64,000 nt of DNA. It comes from UBA2966 sp965242505. GTDB lineage: Bacteria; Pseudomonadota; Alphaproteobacteria; UBA2966. Position 1 is the first letter of the stretch. Each line of letters begins with the position of its first letter. Below the pieces are notes generated by a model that was given only the letters and a program-made list of their open reading frames with translations, was not told the DNA's origin and did no database searches. The position numbers and the translations under genes are program-made. Location of the stretch: positions 1,984,001 through 2,048,000 of the forward strand of contig OZ251449.1 in NCBI GenBank assembly GCA_965242505.1, given 5' to 3'. This document shows, piece after piece, positions 25,786 to 34,707 of this stretch.

Positions 25786-26481
25786 TCAGTCCCGGTTGCG
25801 GTCGCCCGCCGGCCTTCCGACGATGACCTCGTTGGCGAGCGAATGGTCGATCTCGCCGATGCGCTTGAGGACGTATTCCGGCAGCCTGGCGTATTCGCGG
25901 GCGAAGTTCTCGTTGATCGCCTCGACGTGCGACGCGGCGAGGCTGGCGCCGGTGCAGTCCCCGTCCACGATGAAAGGGCCGAAGTTCTCCACGTCGAGCA
26001 CCCACATGGCTTCGGGCAGGCCGAGCTCCTCCTTCCAGTGCACGTCGACGACCCGTTTCACCGCGCGGCCGTAGAGGGCGGCGATGCCGTAGCCGACGGT
26101 CGTCAGGAACACGGTCCCGGTTCTGGCGAAGACGTCCTCGTAGACCCACTTGTCCATGCCGCCCTTGCCGATGATCGCCCGTATCCCGAAGCGTTCGACG
26201 TAGTCGGGCACGTATTTCCAGTAGCGGAAGCTCGCCGTGGCCTGGATCGACGACAGCCGGTACTGGCCGGGAGCGTCCTCCACCGCGGCGGGGGCGCCGT
26301 GCATCTGCGCGTTGCTCTCGTTCGCGAGATCGAGAGGCGGCCGGTTCCCGTCCCGCAGCACGTGCTCGTAGACCAGGGCCCTGCCGGTGTGGACCATGCC
26401 GTCGAGGTGGACGACGTCGCCGATGCGGAGCCGCCGGACGTCGTCCTCCCGGAGCGGGATGGAAAGCCTGTGCGTCGCCAC
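25786..26481 (-). CDS. Class I fumarase / L(+)-tartrate dehydratase, beta subunit
   Basis: The 231-residue product matches the beta domain of iron-sulfur hydro-lyases, which with the alpha subunit hydrate fumarate or dehydrate tartrate. Motifs include LRIGDVVHLDGMVHTGRA, RAIIGKGGMDKW, TVFLTTVGYGIAAL and WKEELGLPEAMWVLDVENFGPFIV. The start is a GTG. It follows the alpha subunit by 13 bases, so the two are an operon. In single-chain class I fumarases these domains are fused; here they are separate. Confidence 0.92.
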   Translation of the reverse strand: MATHRLSIPLREDDVRRLRIGDVVHLDGMVHTGRALVYEHVLRDGNRPPLDLANESNAQMHGAPAAVEDAPGQYRLSSIQATASFRYWKYVPDYVERFGIRAIIGKGGMDKWVYEDVFARTGTVFLTTVGYGIAALYGRAVKRVVDVHWKEELGLPEAMWVLDVENFGPFIVDGDCTGASLAASHVEAINENFAREYARLPEYVLKRIGEIDHSLANEVIVGRPAGDRNRD

Positions 26482-26494
26482 GTCCCGGCCCTCC

Positions 26495-27481
26495 CTATTC
26501 GACGCCCGTGCGGCGGGAGTAGTCCGAGAACCACGACGGCGCGGGGCGCGTCTCCGTGCGGCCGTCCATGTGAACGCGGACGACGCCGCGGCGGGTGGCC
26601 TGGCAGAGCTGGTGGACGCCCATCGGCGTCAGCGCGCTGTGGGTGTACGCGATCTCGACGTGGACGTCGGTGGCGTATCCCGCCGTGCCCACGTAGCCCA
26701 TGGCGCCGATCCCCAGCGAGTTGGCCATTTCGAGGAGCTCGTCCTCGAGCGCCGCCACGTCCGGGTCGGGATGGCGGTCTCCGATGGGGCGGAGTTGCGC
26801 GGCCTGCTTGGCGATGCTGAAGGACTGGTCCTTGGTCCCGCCGAGGCCGACCCCGATCACGACCGGCGGACAGGTCAGGCCGCGGCGCCCGAATTCCGCG
26901 ATGGCGTCGAGCACGGCCTTGCGGATGCCCGCCAGCCCGTCGCCGTCCACCAGCATGCGGAAGTCCGTCCCGAAGGCGCCGCCCTTGTGGACGGCGCAGA
27001 TCTCGACGTAGTCGGCGTCCGGCTCGACCCGGTACTCGATGTTGGGCGCGAACACGCCGACGTTGTTGCCGGGGTTGCGCCGGGTGATGGGATGGCAGCG
27101 GTTCGAGCGCAGCGCCAGATCGCCGGTGATGCGCTCGGTCGCGCGGCGCACGGCGCGCTCGAACGAGACGAAGCCGCCGGCGATCGCCGTCTCGTTGCCG
27201 ATCACCGCGTAGACCCGCGGCACGCCGACGTCGGCGCAGACCGGGCGCTGGTCGTCCTCGGCCGCGTGGAAGTTGTCGACGATCGCCTCGAGCACGCGTT
27301 TGGGCAGTTCTTCCCGTTCGCGGTCGCGCATCCCGACGAAGGCCCGCTTGACGTCGTCGGGCAACGTCGTCGCCGCGAGCCGATGCGCCTCGTACGCCGC
27401 TTCTTCCAGCAGCGCCTCCGGAATCCCGCCGCCGGCGGCGGGCGAAAGCGCGCCTTGCAACCCTCCCGTCGTATCCGTCAT
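26495..27481 (-). CDS. Class I fumarase / L(+)-tartrate dehydratase, alpha subunit
   Basis: The 328-residue product carries the [4Fe-4S] cluster of the dehydratase. Three cysteines fit the cluster ligands: Cys82 (VCADVGVPRVY), Cys129 (SNRCHPITRRN) and Cys204 (LTCPPVVIGVG). GVGLGGTKDQS follows. The ATG giving MTDTTGG has GGAGG five bases upstream; the GTG two codons earlier overlaps that site and is not favoured. With the beta subunit it would act on a dicarboxylate in central metabolism. Fumarase is the simplest reading; tartrate or another hydroxy-diacid is possible. Confidence 0.92.
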   Translation of the reverse strand: MTDTTGGLQGALSPAAGGGIPEALLEEAAYEAHRLAATTLPDDVKRAFVGMRDREREELPKRVLEAIVDNFHAAEDDQRPVCADVGVPRVYAVIGNETAIAGGFVSFERAVRRATERITGDLALRSNRCHPITRRNPGNNVGVFAPNIEYRVEPDADYVEICAVHKGGAFGTDFRMLVDGDGLAGIRKAVLDAIAEFGRRGLTCPPVVIGVGLGGTKDQSFSIAKQAAQLRPIGDRHPDPDVAALEDELLEMANSLGIGAMGYVGTAGYATDVHVEIAYTHSALTPMGVHQLCQATRRGVVRVHMDGRTETRPAPSWFSDYSRRTGVE

Positions 27482-27564
27482 GTCCACCTCCCCGAGTTGG
27501 CGCGCTCAGCATGGCCCCGCGCCGCCCGAATGGCAAGGGCCGAAGGGGTGCCCGACGAGCGCGC

Positions 27565-28985
27565 GCTCCTCCCCCCGGCGCGACCCCCACCCCGACCCTC
27601 CCCCTGCCAGGGAGAGGGAGCTATTGATACTCCTCCCCCATAACAGGGGGGAGGTCGGGAGGGGGGGTGAACCGCGGCCCGACGGTGTGCGGACTGTGCG
27701 GACTCCTCGCCCCCCGGCGCGACCCCCACCCCGGCCCTCCCCCTGCAAGGGGGAGGGAGAAGAAGGGGGCGGGAGGGTGTGCGAAGTGTGCGGATCCCCT
27801 TTTCACACTCCTCCCCCATGACAGGGGGGAGGTCGGGAGGGGGGTGGACTGCGGCCCGACGGTGTGCGGACTGTGCGGACTCCTCGCCCCCCGGCGCGAC
27901 CCCCACCCCGACCCTCCCCCTGCCAGGGAGAGGGAGCTATTGATACTCCTCCCCCATAACAGGGGGGAGGTCGGGAGGGGGGTGGACCGCGGCCCGACGG
28001 TGTGCGGACTGTGCGGACTCCTCGCCCCCCGGCGCGACCCCCACCCCGGCCCTCCCCCTGCCAGGGGGAGGGAGAAGAAGGGGGCGGAGGGTGTGCGAAG
28101 TGTGCGGATCCCCTTTTCACACTCCTCCCCCATAACAGGGGGGAGGTCGGGAGGGGGGTGGACTGCGGCCCGACGGTGTGCGGACTGTGCGGACTCCTCT
28201 CCCCCCGGCGCGACCCCCACCCTCCCCCTGCAAGGGGGAGGGAGAAGAAGGGGGCGGAGGGTGTGCGAAGTGTGCGGATCCCCTTTTCACACTCCTCCCC
28301 CATAACAGGGGGGAGGTCGGGAGGGGGGTGGACCGCGGCCCGACGGTGTGCGGACTGTGCGGACTCCTCTCCCCCCGGCGCGACCCCCACCCCGACCCTC
28401 CCCCTGCCAGGGGGAGGGAGAAGATAAAGGGGGCGGAGGGTGTGCGAAGTGTGCGGATCCCCTTTTCACACTCCTCCCCCATAACAGGGGGGAGGTCGGG
28501 AGGGGGGTGGACCGCGGCCCGACGGTGTGCGGACTGTGCGGACTCCTCTCCCCCCGGCGCGACCCCCACCCCGGCCCTCCCCCTGCCAGGGGGAGGGAGA
28601 AGAAGGGGCCGGGAGGGTGTGCGAAGTGTGCGGACCCCCTTTTCACACTCCTCCCCCATAAACAGGGGGGAGGTCGGGAGGGGGGTGGACTGCGGCCCGA
28701 CGGTGTGCGGACTGTGCGGACTCTTCTCCCCCCGGCGCGACCCCCACCCCGACCCTCCCCCTGCCAGGGAGAGGGAGAAGTAAGGGGCCGGGAGGGTGTG
28801 CGAAGTGTGCGGACCCCCTTTTCACACTCCTCCCCCATAACAGGGGGGAGGTCGGGAGGGGGGTGGACTGCGGCCCGACGGTGTGCGGACTGTGCGGACT
28901 CCTCTCCCCCCGGCGCGACCCCCACCCCGACCCTCCCCCTGCCAGGGGGAGGGAGAAGAAAAGGGGGGCGGGAGGGGGGGTCCGC
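27565..28985. repeat. Large tandem array of palindromic repeat pairs
   Basis: About 1.4 kb made of eight repeat periods. The marker GTGTGCGGACTGTGCGGACT begins at about 27685, 27862, 28000, 28176, 28346, 28525, 28703 and 28881. Most periods are about 170-179 bases and contain a B hairpin, GTGTGCGAAGTGTGCGGA, TTTTCACACTCCTCCCCCAT and an A hairpin. One period is 138 bases and replaces the middle with GGAGCTATTGATACTCCT; the partial period before the first marker also has that form. Long open frames appear in all six frames, but they are repeat translations, not genes. It accounts for most of the 1.8-kb gap upstream of the adhesin. Confidence 0.9.
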
Positions 28986-29036
28986 GCGGGGGCGCCTCCG
29001 CCGCCGGATGGAACTTGCGGACGATCAGGGCGGATT

Positions 29037-29066
29037 TTGACCTTGCGCCGTCGTTCGTGATATGGT
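29037..29066 (+). promoter_or_regulatory. Promoter of the trimeric autotransporter gene
   Basis: TTGACC (29037-29042) and TATGGT (29061-29066) are 18 bases apart. The region is homologous to the promoter of the surface-lipoprotein operon near 63.5 kb: both have CGTGATA into the -10, CGTAC ten bases past it, and a GGGGGCGCCTCCGCCGCCGG block upstream. Transcription should begin near CGTAC, placing the 13-bp array inside the leader. Confidence 0.65.
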
Positions 29067-29076
29067 AGAGGCGTAC

Positions 29077-29251
29077 TCTTCACGGGGCCTCTTCACGGGG
29101 CCTCTTCACGGGGCCTCTTCACGGGGCCTCTTCACGGGGCCTCTTCACGGGGCCTCTTCACGGGGCCTCTTCACGGGGCCTCTTCACGGGGCCTCTTCAC
29201 GGGGCCTCTTCACGGGGCCTCTTCACGGGGCCTCTTCACGGGGCCTCTTCA
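29077..29251 (+). repeat. 13-bp tandem repeat, 13 full copies, in the adhesin leader
   Basis: The unit TCTTCACGGGGCC is repeated 13 times without change (29077-29245), followed by a partial unit TCTTCA. It lies between the predicted start of transcription and the adhesin's ribosome-binding site, with 18 bases from array end to the ATG. Perfect homogeneity means copy number can change easily by slippage. Since 13 is not a multiple of 3, any translated frame through it would also shift. Confidence 0.95.
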
Positions 29252-29269
29252 GGATGCAAGGGGGCCTCG

Positions 29270-32020
29270 ATGAGCGCTGGAATCCTCAAGACCTTTCTGT
29301 CGGCCGCGCCGCTTCTGCTGGCGTTGATCTTCGTCTCGCCGGCCCTGGCCTACAAGGCCGGGCAAGGCGCCGACGACACACCCGCCGACATCCCGGAATA
29401 CGCCGACGCCGCGGCGTATCTTGCAGACCCGAACCGGGGAAACTTCAAGGCAGTCAAGATTGGCCAACATATCCTCAGCACGGTCGTGATTGCGCAATTC
29501 CACGCCAGCACCGGCCTGACGAACAGCAACCTGATTGCGAGCTACGCCGACGTCGCGGCCTACCTCGCCGACACGGGCAGGGCGAACAGGCTCTATGCCG
29601 AGATCGACGGCAACGTCTATCTCGTCGCGGCGCTCGAGACGTCCAACAACGCCGGCACTCTCTCCGACGCCAGCTTGCCGTACCGCGCCACCCCCTCTTT
29701 CGCCACCGTCGCCGTGGGCGATGGCGCCAAGGCGACAGCCTACGACGCCACCGCCGTGGGCTGGAGTGCGGACGCCACCGGCGCCCGGTCCACCGCCGTG
29801 GGTTACTCCGCTGCCGCGACGGGAAACCGCGCCACGGCGCTGGGTTACAATTCTGGCGCCCACGGTTTCCATTCCACCGCGTTGGGAGGCTATTCCCATG
29901 CCTCCGGCAATCGCACCACAGCCGTGGGTCGGGCAGCGAACAGCTACGGCACGTACGCGACTTCGTTGGGTGCGGACTCCGCCGCGCTTGGCCGGTGGAC
30001 CACGGCTCTGGGCCGAGGGGCGCACGCCGTGAATCTGGACGCAGATCAATACTTATGGGATGCCTTTTCGGATGCGGAATCGTGGGGCGTCGGAGGCTTG
30101 ATCGACTGCGCTCACGATCCGACTTACAGCGTCCAGGGATTCGTGGCTAACTGCGATCAATACCTGACCGCCGACGAGAAGGCCGACGCGAGGCTCGCCC
30201 AGGACGACGCGGCCGGGGAAACCTTCCGTCAGGGCATCCGGACGCGCCTGCAAGGCCGCCTGACCGCGCTGTCCACGAGCTCCGCCACCGCCGTCGGGAC
30301 GCATGCGCGGGCCTTTAACACGGGGGCCACCGCCGTGGGGCACTACGCCCAGGCGACCGGCGAATGGAGCACCGCCCTCGGCAGGACCAGCGACGCCGCG
30401 GGAGAGCGCAGCACCGCCCTCGGCGGCCTCGCATGGGCGACCGGCAGGTACGCCTCCGCCGTCGGCCACTACGCCGAGGCTCACGGCGAGAACACCGTCG
30501 CTCTGGGGCGGAAGGCCGTTGCCGGCGGCGTGGCCGCGGGCCGGATCTACACCAACGTCAGGGAATACCTGGCCGACTCGGACCGGACCACGCGCGGGGA
30601 CAACGTCGTCATCGGCGGCAAGGTGTACGCCGTGACCGCGCTGGAGGCCGTCAGCGGCCTCTCGCGGACCAACCTTCCGGACCCGGTGGCCGCCATGCCG
30701 GGCGGCATCGCCGTCGGCGCCGATTCCCGGGCCGCCGGCCAGGACAGCATCGCGTTCGGAAGGGGCGCGTCGGCGACCGGCGAAAACGCCATCGCCATCG
30801 GCGCCGGGGTCGCGGCTTCCGCCAACCAGATCGTGGTCGGCGGGAGCGGCCATACCTACCGCCTGCCGGGGGTCGCCGCCACGCAGGCCGCGAACCCGGA
30901 GGTGCTCACCGTGAACCGCGACGGCCAGCTCTCCGCCGATGGCGGGAACCTGCATGGCCTCGTGGGCGCGCCCACCGACACCGCCAACCGGGACGGCAAC
31001 GCCTACGCGCGCATCCGCTCCATACAGGAGACCCTCGACACCGCCAGCGAGGAAGAATCCGCCGCCATCGGGCGCGCCAACGTGATCCAGACCGTCAGTG
31101 ACGCCACGCGGTCCCTCGACGCGGACGCGGACGGCGACGGCGAGGTGGACGCGACCGGCGACGGGCGCAGGGTTCGCGAGATCGTCGACGAGGTCGACCG
31201 GGGCGTCGAGGACCGGGTGGCCGTCGCCAGGATACGCACGGGGTCGGGCGCGGAACGGACGGTCGTGACCCTCAAGGGGGCCACCAACGAGCAAGTCATG
31301 GCGCTGGTCGCCCTGCTCACCGACACCCGGCTCTCGACCGAACCGGCGGTGGACGCGAACGGCGACCCGGTGGGCACGACCATGACCGAGTTCCTGACGC
31401 TGGACGAGAACAAGGGCCAGCCCCTGAAGGCGAGCGAACGGCTCGCCTACCTGTTCCAGGCGCTGTACGGGACCCCCTACGGCGCCACGGGCGTGGCCGA
31501 CGCGGCGACCGACAGCGACCGCCCGCACGCGGCCAGCATCGCCGGACGACTCGCCAGCATCGACGGCTTCATCCCCCGGGGAACGGACGGCGCGCTGGAG
31601 AAGGCTCCGGTGACCGAGGCCGAAGAGACGCCGGGCGGCGTCGAGCGCAAGATCGTGGTGCAGGACGCGTACCAGGAGGGCGACACGCGGCGGGTGCGGC
31701 TACGCACCCTGGACTTCAGCCAGCTGGCGGGCGCCGACCATCGCCTGAACGCGCTCGACCGGCGGGTGGGCGAACTCGACGCGCGCCTCGACAAGACCAC
31801 GGCGATGGCGTCGGCGCTCACCGCGCTGCCCAACGTCGTGCCCCACAGCGGCCGGTTCTTCCTCGGCGTCGGCGCCGGGCAGTACGGCGGCGAGAGCGCG
31901 CTCGCCATCGGCATGAGCGCCCGCGTCGGAGAGATGAACAACGTCTTCGTCAACGCGGGCGTCGCCGCCGCCAGCGGCGCCTCGGCGGCCGGCCGCGCCG
32001 GCGTGGGCTTCGTGTGGTAG
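29270..32020 (+). CDS. Trimeric autotransporter adhesin (YadA-like)
   Basis: The 916-residue surface protein should trimerise, insert its C-terminus in the outer membrane and display a head for attachment. A signal peptide (about 1-27, ending SPALA) is followed by YadA-type head repeats, such as TAVGWSADATGARSTAVG, in three blocks (about 147-252, 340-420 and 478-515). Three copies of a roughly 45-residue module (Y-DVAAYLAD...VYLVAALE) occur at about 44-90, 92-138 and 428-472. A stalk follows with an aspartate-rich stretch DADADGDGEVDATGDG at 617-632. The membrane anchor is about 825-916, with coiled-coil LNALDRRVGELDARLDK and an aromatic final residue (FVW). The ATG follows AAGGGGG. Expression probably depends on the repeat leader. 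Confidence 0.93.
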   Translation: MSAGILKTFLSAAPLLLALIFVSPALAYKAGQGADDTPADIPEYADAAAYLADPNRGNFKAVKIGQHILSTVVIAQFHASTGLTNSNLIASYADVAAYLADTGRANRLYAEIDGNVYLVAALETSNNAGTLSDASLPYRATPSFATVAVGDGAKATAYDATAVGWSADATGARSTAVGYSAAATGNRATALGYNSGAHGFHSTALGGYSHASGNRTTAVGRAANSYGTYATSLGADSAALGRWTTALGRGAHAVNLDADQYLWDAFSDAESWGVGGLIDCAHDPTYSVQGFVANCDQYLTADEKADARLAQDDAAGETFRQGIRTRLQGRLTALSTSSATAVGTHARAFNTGATAVGHYAQATGEWSTALGRTSDAAGERSTALGGLAWATGRYASAVGHYAEAHGENTVALGRKAVAGGVAAGRIYTNVREYLADSDRTTRGDNVVIGGKVYAVTALEAVSGLSRTNLPDPVAAMPGGIAVGADSRAAGQDSIAFGRGASATGENAIAIGAGVAASANQIVVGGSGHTYRLPGVAATQAANPEVLTVNRDGQLSADGGNLHGLVGAPTDTANRDGNAYARIRSIQETLDTASEEESAAIGRANVIQTVSDATRSLDADADGDGEVDATGDGRRVREIVDEVDRGVEDRVAVARIRTGSGAERTVVTLKGATNEQVMALVALLTDTRLSTEPAVDANGDPVGTTMTEFLTLDENKGQPLKASERLAYLFQALYGTPYGATGVADAATDSDRPHAASIAGRLASIDGFIPRGTDGALEKAPVTEAEETPGGVERKIVVQDAYQEGDTRRVRLRTLDFSQLAGADHRLNALDRRVGELDARLDKTTAMASALTALPNVVPHSGRFFLGVGAGQYGGESALAIGMSARVGEMNNVFVNAGVAAASGASAAGRAGVGFVW

Positions 32021-32049
32021 GGAGACCGTTTCCGATTCGCCGTCCCTCC

Positions 32050-32215
32050 CCCCCGGACGCGACCCCCCTCCCGACCTCCCCCCTGTTCAAGGGGGAGGAG
32101 TATGGATGGTCAGGGGGGTGAGAGCGTCGACGGCTCCCTCCCGTCCCCCCTCGTTCTCGTTCTCCCTCCCCCTGGCAGGGGGAGGGTCGGGGTGGGGGTC
32201 CGCCAGGGGAGAGGA
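32050..32215. repeat. Palindromic repeats (types A and B)
   Basis: An A-type hairpin (CTCCCCCCTGTTCAAGGGGGAG) and a B-type hairpin (CCCTCCCCCTGGCAGGGGGAGGG) with its GTCGGGGTGGGGG tail follow the adhesin gene and may end its transcript. Confidence 0.7.
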
Positions 32216-32310
32216 GCGCGAACGGGGCCGGCGACGCCCTTCCGGCCTGCTCCTCTTGGACAAGCGTGATCGCGATTGCCTTGACGCGGCGGCGCGGGTA
32301 GAGTGTCGGC

Positions 32311-32601
32311 ATGGCGATCGCGGCATTCAATCCCTTGGCGCTGGCGCGGCGGCTCAAGGACGTCGGCATGGACGAACCGCAAGCCGAGGCGGTCGCCGAC
32401 GGCTTGCACGAAGCGGTCACGGAGAACGTCGCCACGAAAGCCGACATCGCGGCGGTGAAGGCCGACGTCGCGGCGGTGAAGGCCGACGTCGAGACGGTGG
32501 AGAAGACGTTGAGGGCGGAGATGGGCGCGGTCAAATGGATGGTCGGGCTCACTCTCGCGCTGGCGCTGGCGGTGCTCGCCCGGTTGTTCGCGCTGATCTG
32601 A
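32311..32601 (+). CDS. Small coiled-coil membrane protein (DUF1640/CCDC90-like)
   Basis: The 96-residue product has an N-terminal helical part (NPLALARRLKDVGMDEPQAEAVADGLHEA). A heptad-like coiled coil follows, with an internal repeat (KADIAAVKADVAAVKADV), then one C-terminal transmembrane helix (VGLTLALALAVLARLFALI). This layout is that of short bacterial DUF1640 proteins, related in plan to mitochondrial CCDC90/MCUR1. The function is not known. Such genes are often found in alphaproteobacteria beside repeats and mobile DNA; this one lies alone between two repeat clusters. Confidence 0.75.
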   Translation: MAIAAFNPLALARRLKDVGMDEPQAEAVADGLHEAVTENVATKADIAAVKADVAAVKADVETVEKTLRAEMGAVKWMVGLTLALALAVLARLFALI

Positions 32602-32614
32602 TCCGTCGTCCGCC

Positions 32615-32695
32615 CCCCTCCCGACCTCCCCCCGTTTTTCTCCCTCCCCCTGGCAAGGGGAGGGTCGGGGTGGGGGTCCGCCAGGGGAGAGGCGC
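32615..32695. repeat. Palindromic repeats (partial A and B)
   Basis: A truncated A arm runs into a B hairpin (CCCTCCCCCTGGCAAGGGGAGGG) with its GTCGGGGTGGGGG tail. A boundary motif TATGAGAAATACGGGGTAG follows at 32749-32767, before the ABC transporter operon. Confidence 0.65.
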
Positions 32696-32853
32696 GCGAA
32701 CGGGGCCGGCGGCGCTTCCGGCGCTGGACGAGCCTTGCGGACAAGCGGTATGAGAAATACGGGGTAGACCCGACGACGGGTTTGCGGCAACATCGGGCCT
32801 CGTCGACAGGCGGCCCGAACGCCGCCGTGTCGTCGTTGACAAGGGAGGACGTC

Positions 32854-33870
32854 ATGAAATTCGTTGCGAGGAAGAGCTGGCTCGCGGCCGGCGCGGCGGG
32901 CGTCATGCTCGCGGCCGTCTCGGCCGCGCCCGCCAGGGCGGAAGTTTCCACGGTGAACCTGGCCCAGCAGTTCGGGCTCCTGTACGTGCCGCTGCACGTC
33001 GTGCTCGAGCACAAGCTCGTCGAGAAGCACGCCAAGAAGATCGGCCTGCCCGTGCCCGAGATCAAACTGTTCAAGATCAGCGGCGGCGCCAACATCAACA
33101 AGGCCCTGCTCGCCAAGACCATCGACTTCGGCGCCCACGGCATCGGTCCGGCGCTCAAGCTCTGGGGCAAGACCGAGGGCGCCTTCAAGGTGGCGAGCGG
33201 CATGGCCGACATGCCCCTGAAGCTCAACACCAACGACCCGAACGTCAAGACGGTCGAGGACTACGTCAACATCGCCGACCACAAGATCGCGACCCCGGCG
33301 GCCAAGGTGTCGATCCAGGCCGTGACCTTGCAGATGTACGCGGACGCGAAGTGGGGCGAGCCGACCAAGCTCGATCATCTGGTCGTCTCCATGAAACATC
33401 CCATCGCGCTCGCCGCCATCATGTCGGGCGGCCAGACGGTGAAGAGCCACTTCGCCACGCTGCCCTACTCCTTCCAGGAGCTGAAGAGCGGCAAGGCCCA
33501 CAACGTCATCACGTCCTACGACATCCTGGGCGGCCAGCACACGGTGCTGGTGATGAGCGCCAGCCAGGCGTTCAAGAACGAGAACCCGAAGACCTACCAG
33601 GCGGTGATCGGCGCCTACAACGAGGCCTTCGAGTGGGTGAACGCCAATCCGGAAGCCGCGGCCGAGCTCTACATCAAGTACACCAAGACCAAGCTCGACC
33701 CGGCCGAGGTGAAGGCGATGCTGACGGACAAGAACGAGATCGAGTTCGATCCGACGCCGAAGCACACCATGAAGTACGCGAACTTCCTGCACAAGATCGG
33801 CGACATTCCCAAGGCCGACAGCTGGAAGGACTTCTACTTCGAGAACAACCACCACATGTCCGGTAGCTGA
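32854..33870 (+). CDS. ABC transporter substrate-binding protein (taurine/nitrate/sulfonate NitT-Tau type)
   Basis: The 338-residue periplasmic receptor starts at the ATG after AAGGGAGGA, with a signal peptide ending APARA|EVS at about residue 29. The mature part begins VNLAQQFGLLYVPLHVVLEHKLVEKHAKKIG, typical of the SsuA/TauA/ThiY-like fold, and contains ISGGANINKALLAKTIDFGAHG. It heads an operon with an ATPase and two permeases, followed by a TauD-type dioxygenase. The ligand is probably a sulfonate, amine or aromatic acid; the sequence does not settle which. Confidence 0.9.
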   Translation: MKFVARKSWLAAGAAGVMLAAVSAAPARAEVSTVNLAQQFGLLYVPLHVVLEHKLVEKHAKKIGLPVPEIKLFKISGGANINKALLAKTIDFGAHGIGPALKLWGKTEGAFKVASGMADMPLKLNTNDPNVKTVEDYVNIADHKIATPAAKVSIQAVTLQMYADAKWGEPTKLDHLVVSMKHPIALAAIMSGGQTVKSHFATLPYSFQELKSGKAHNVITSYDILGGQHTVLVMSASQAFKNENPKTYQAVIGAYNEAFEWVNANPEAAAELYIKYTKTKLDPAEVKAMLTDKNEIEFDPTPKHTMKYANFLHKIGDIPKADSWKDFYFENNHHMSGS

Positions 33871-34707
33871 ATGGCGACCGGCGGAGAACAGGCGGCGAGG
33901 ACGGCGGGGGCGACCCCCGCCGTCCTCGACGTCGACGGCGTCACGCTCCAGTACAAGACCAAGGAGCACCTGATCACCGCGACCTACCGGGTCAGCTTCC
34001 AGACGTATCCGGCGGATCGCTTCGTCATCCTCGGTCCGTCCGGCTGCGGCAAGTCGACCCTGCTCAAGGGGATCGCGGGCTACCTGCATCCCGTCGAGGG
34101 CGAGATGCGCCTCAAGGGGAACGCGATCCGCGATCCGGGACCCGACCGCTGCATGGTCTTCCAGGAGTTCGATCAGCTCCTGCCCTGGAAGACGGTCATG
34201 GGCAACATCACCTTCGCGCTCCTCAACGGCGGCAAGTGCAAGTCCCAGGACGAGGCGAGGGAGATCGCCCACGAGTACATCCGCAAGGTGAAGCTCGAGC
34301 GTTTCGAGGACACCTATCCCCACATGCTGTCCGGCGGCATGAAGCAACGGGTCGCCATCGCCCGCGCCATGTCCATGGAACCCGACGTCCTGCTGATGGA
34401 CGAGCCGTTCGCGGCGCTCGACGCGCTGACCCGCCGCCAGATGCAGGAGGAGCTCCTCCAGTTGTGGGACGACACGCGGTTCACCGTGATCTTCGTCACC
34501 CACTCGATCGAGGAGGCCGTCATCGTCGGCAGCCGCATCCTGATCATGTCGCCGCATCCCGGGCAGGTGAAGGCCGAGCTCAACGCCCACCTCCACACCC
34601 ACGACGACGTCGGCGGCGAGGACTTCATGGCCCTCCAGAACCGTATCCACGGCATGATCTTCGCGGACAGGGTGCTGGAGGAGGAGACCCAGCCCCGGCA
34701 TGTCTGA
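33871..34707 (+). CDS. ABC transporter ATP-binding protein (TauB/SsuB-like)
   Basis: The 278-residue ATPase powers the transporter. It has Walker A GPSGCGKST (55-63), a Q-loop in VFQEFDQLLPWKTVMGNI, signature LSGGMKQRVAIARAM, Walker B VLLMDEPFAALD and the switch histidine in FVTHSIEEA. The ATG follows the receptor's TGA stop with no gap, and its end overlaps the first permease by 8 bases, so it is tightly coupled on both sides. Confidence 0.94.
   Translation: MATGGEQAARTAGATPAVLDVDGVTLQYKTKEHLITATYRVSFQTYPADRFVILGPSGCGKSTLLKGIAGYLHPVEGEMRLKGNAIRDPGPDRCMVFQEFDQLLPWKTVMGNITFALLNGGKCKSQDEAREIAHEYIRKVKLERFEDTYPHMLSGGMKQRVAIARAMSMEPDVLLMDEPFAALDALTRRQMQEELLQLWDDTRFTVIFVTHSIEEAVIVGSRILIMSPHPGQVKAELNAHLHTHDDVGGEDFMALQNRIHGMIFADRVLEEETQPRHV

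Noticed and set aside
27565..28985. CRISPR-like array
   Set aside because: The unit is about 140-180 bases with internal palindromes, there are no unique spacers of constant length, and no cas genes are present.
27478..29083. Many overlapping open frames of 140-230 residues on both strands
   Set aside because: All are translations of the repeat array in different frames, with the same SPHSPHTVGP/VRTVRTPSG-type strings. None has a ribosome-binding site or a domain.
29062..30150. Open frame running through the 13-bp repeat and into the adhesin in another frame
   Set aside because: Its ATG is inside the -10 box and the frame differs from the adhesin, whose own start has a good ribosome-binding site, a signal peptide and head repeats.
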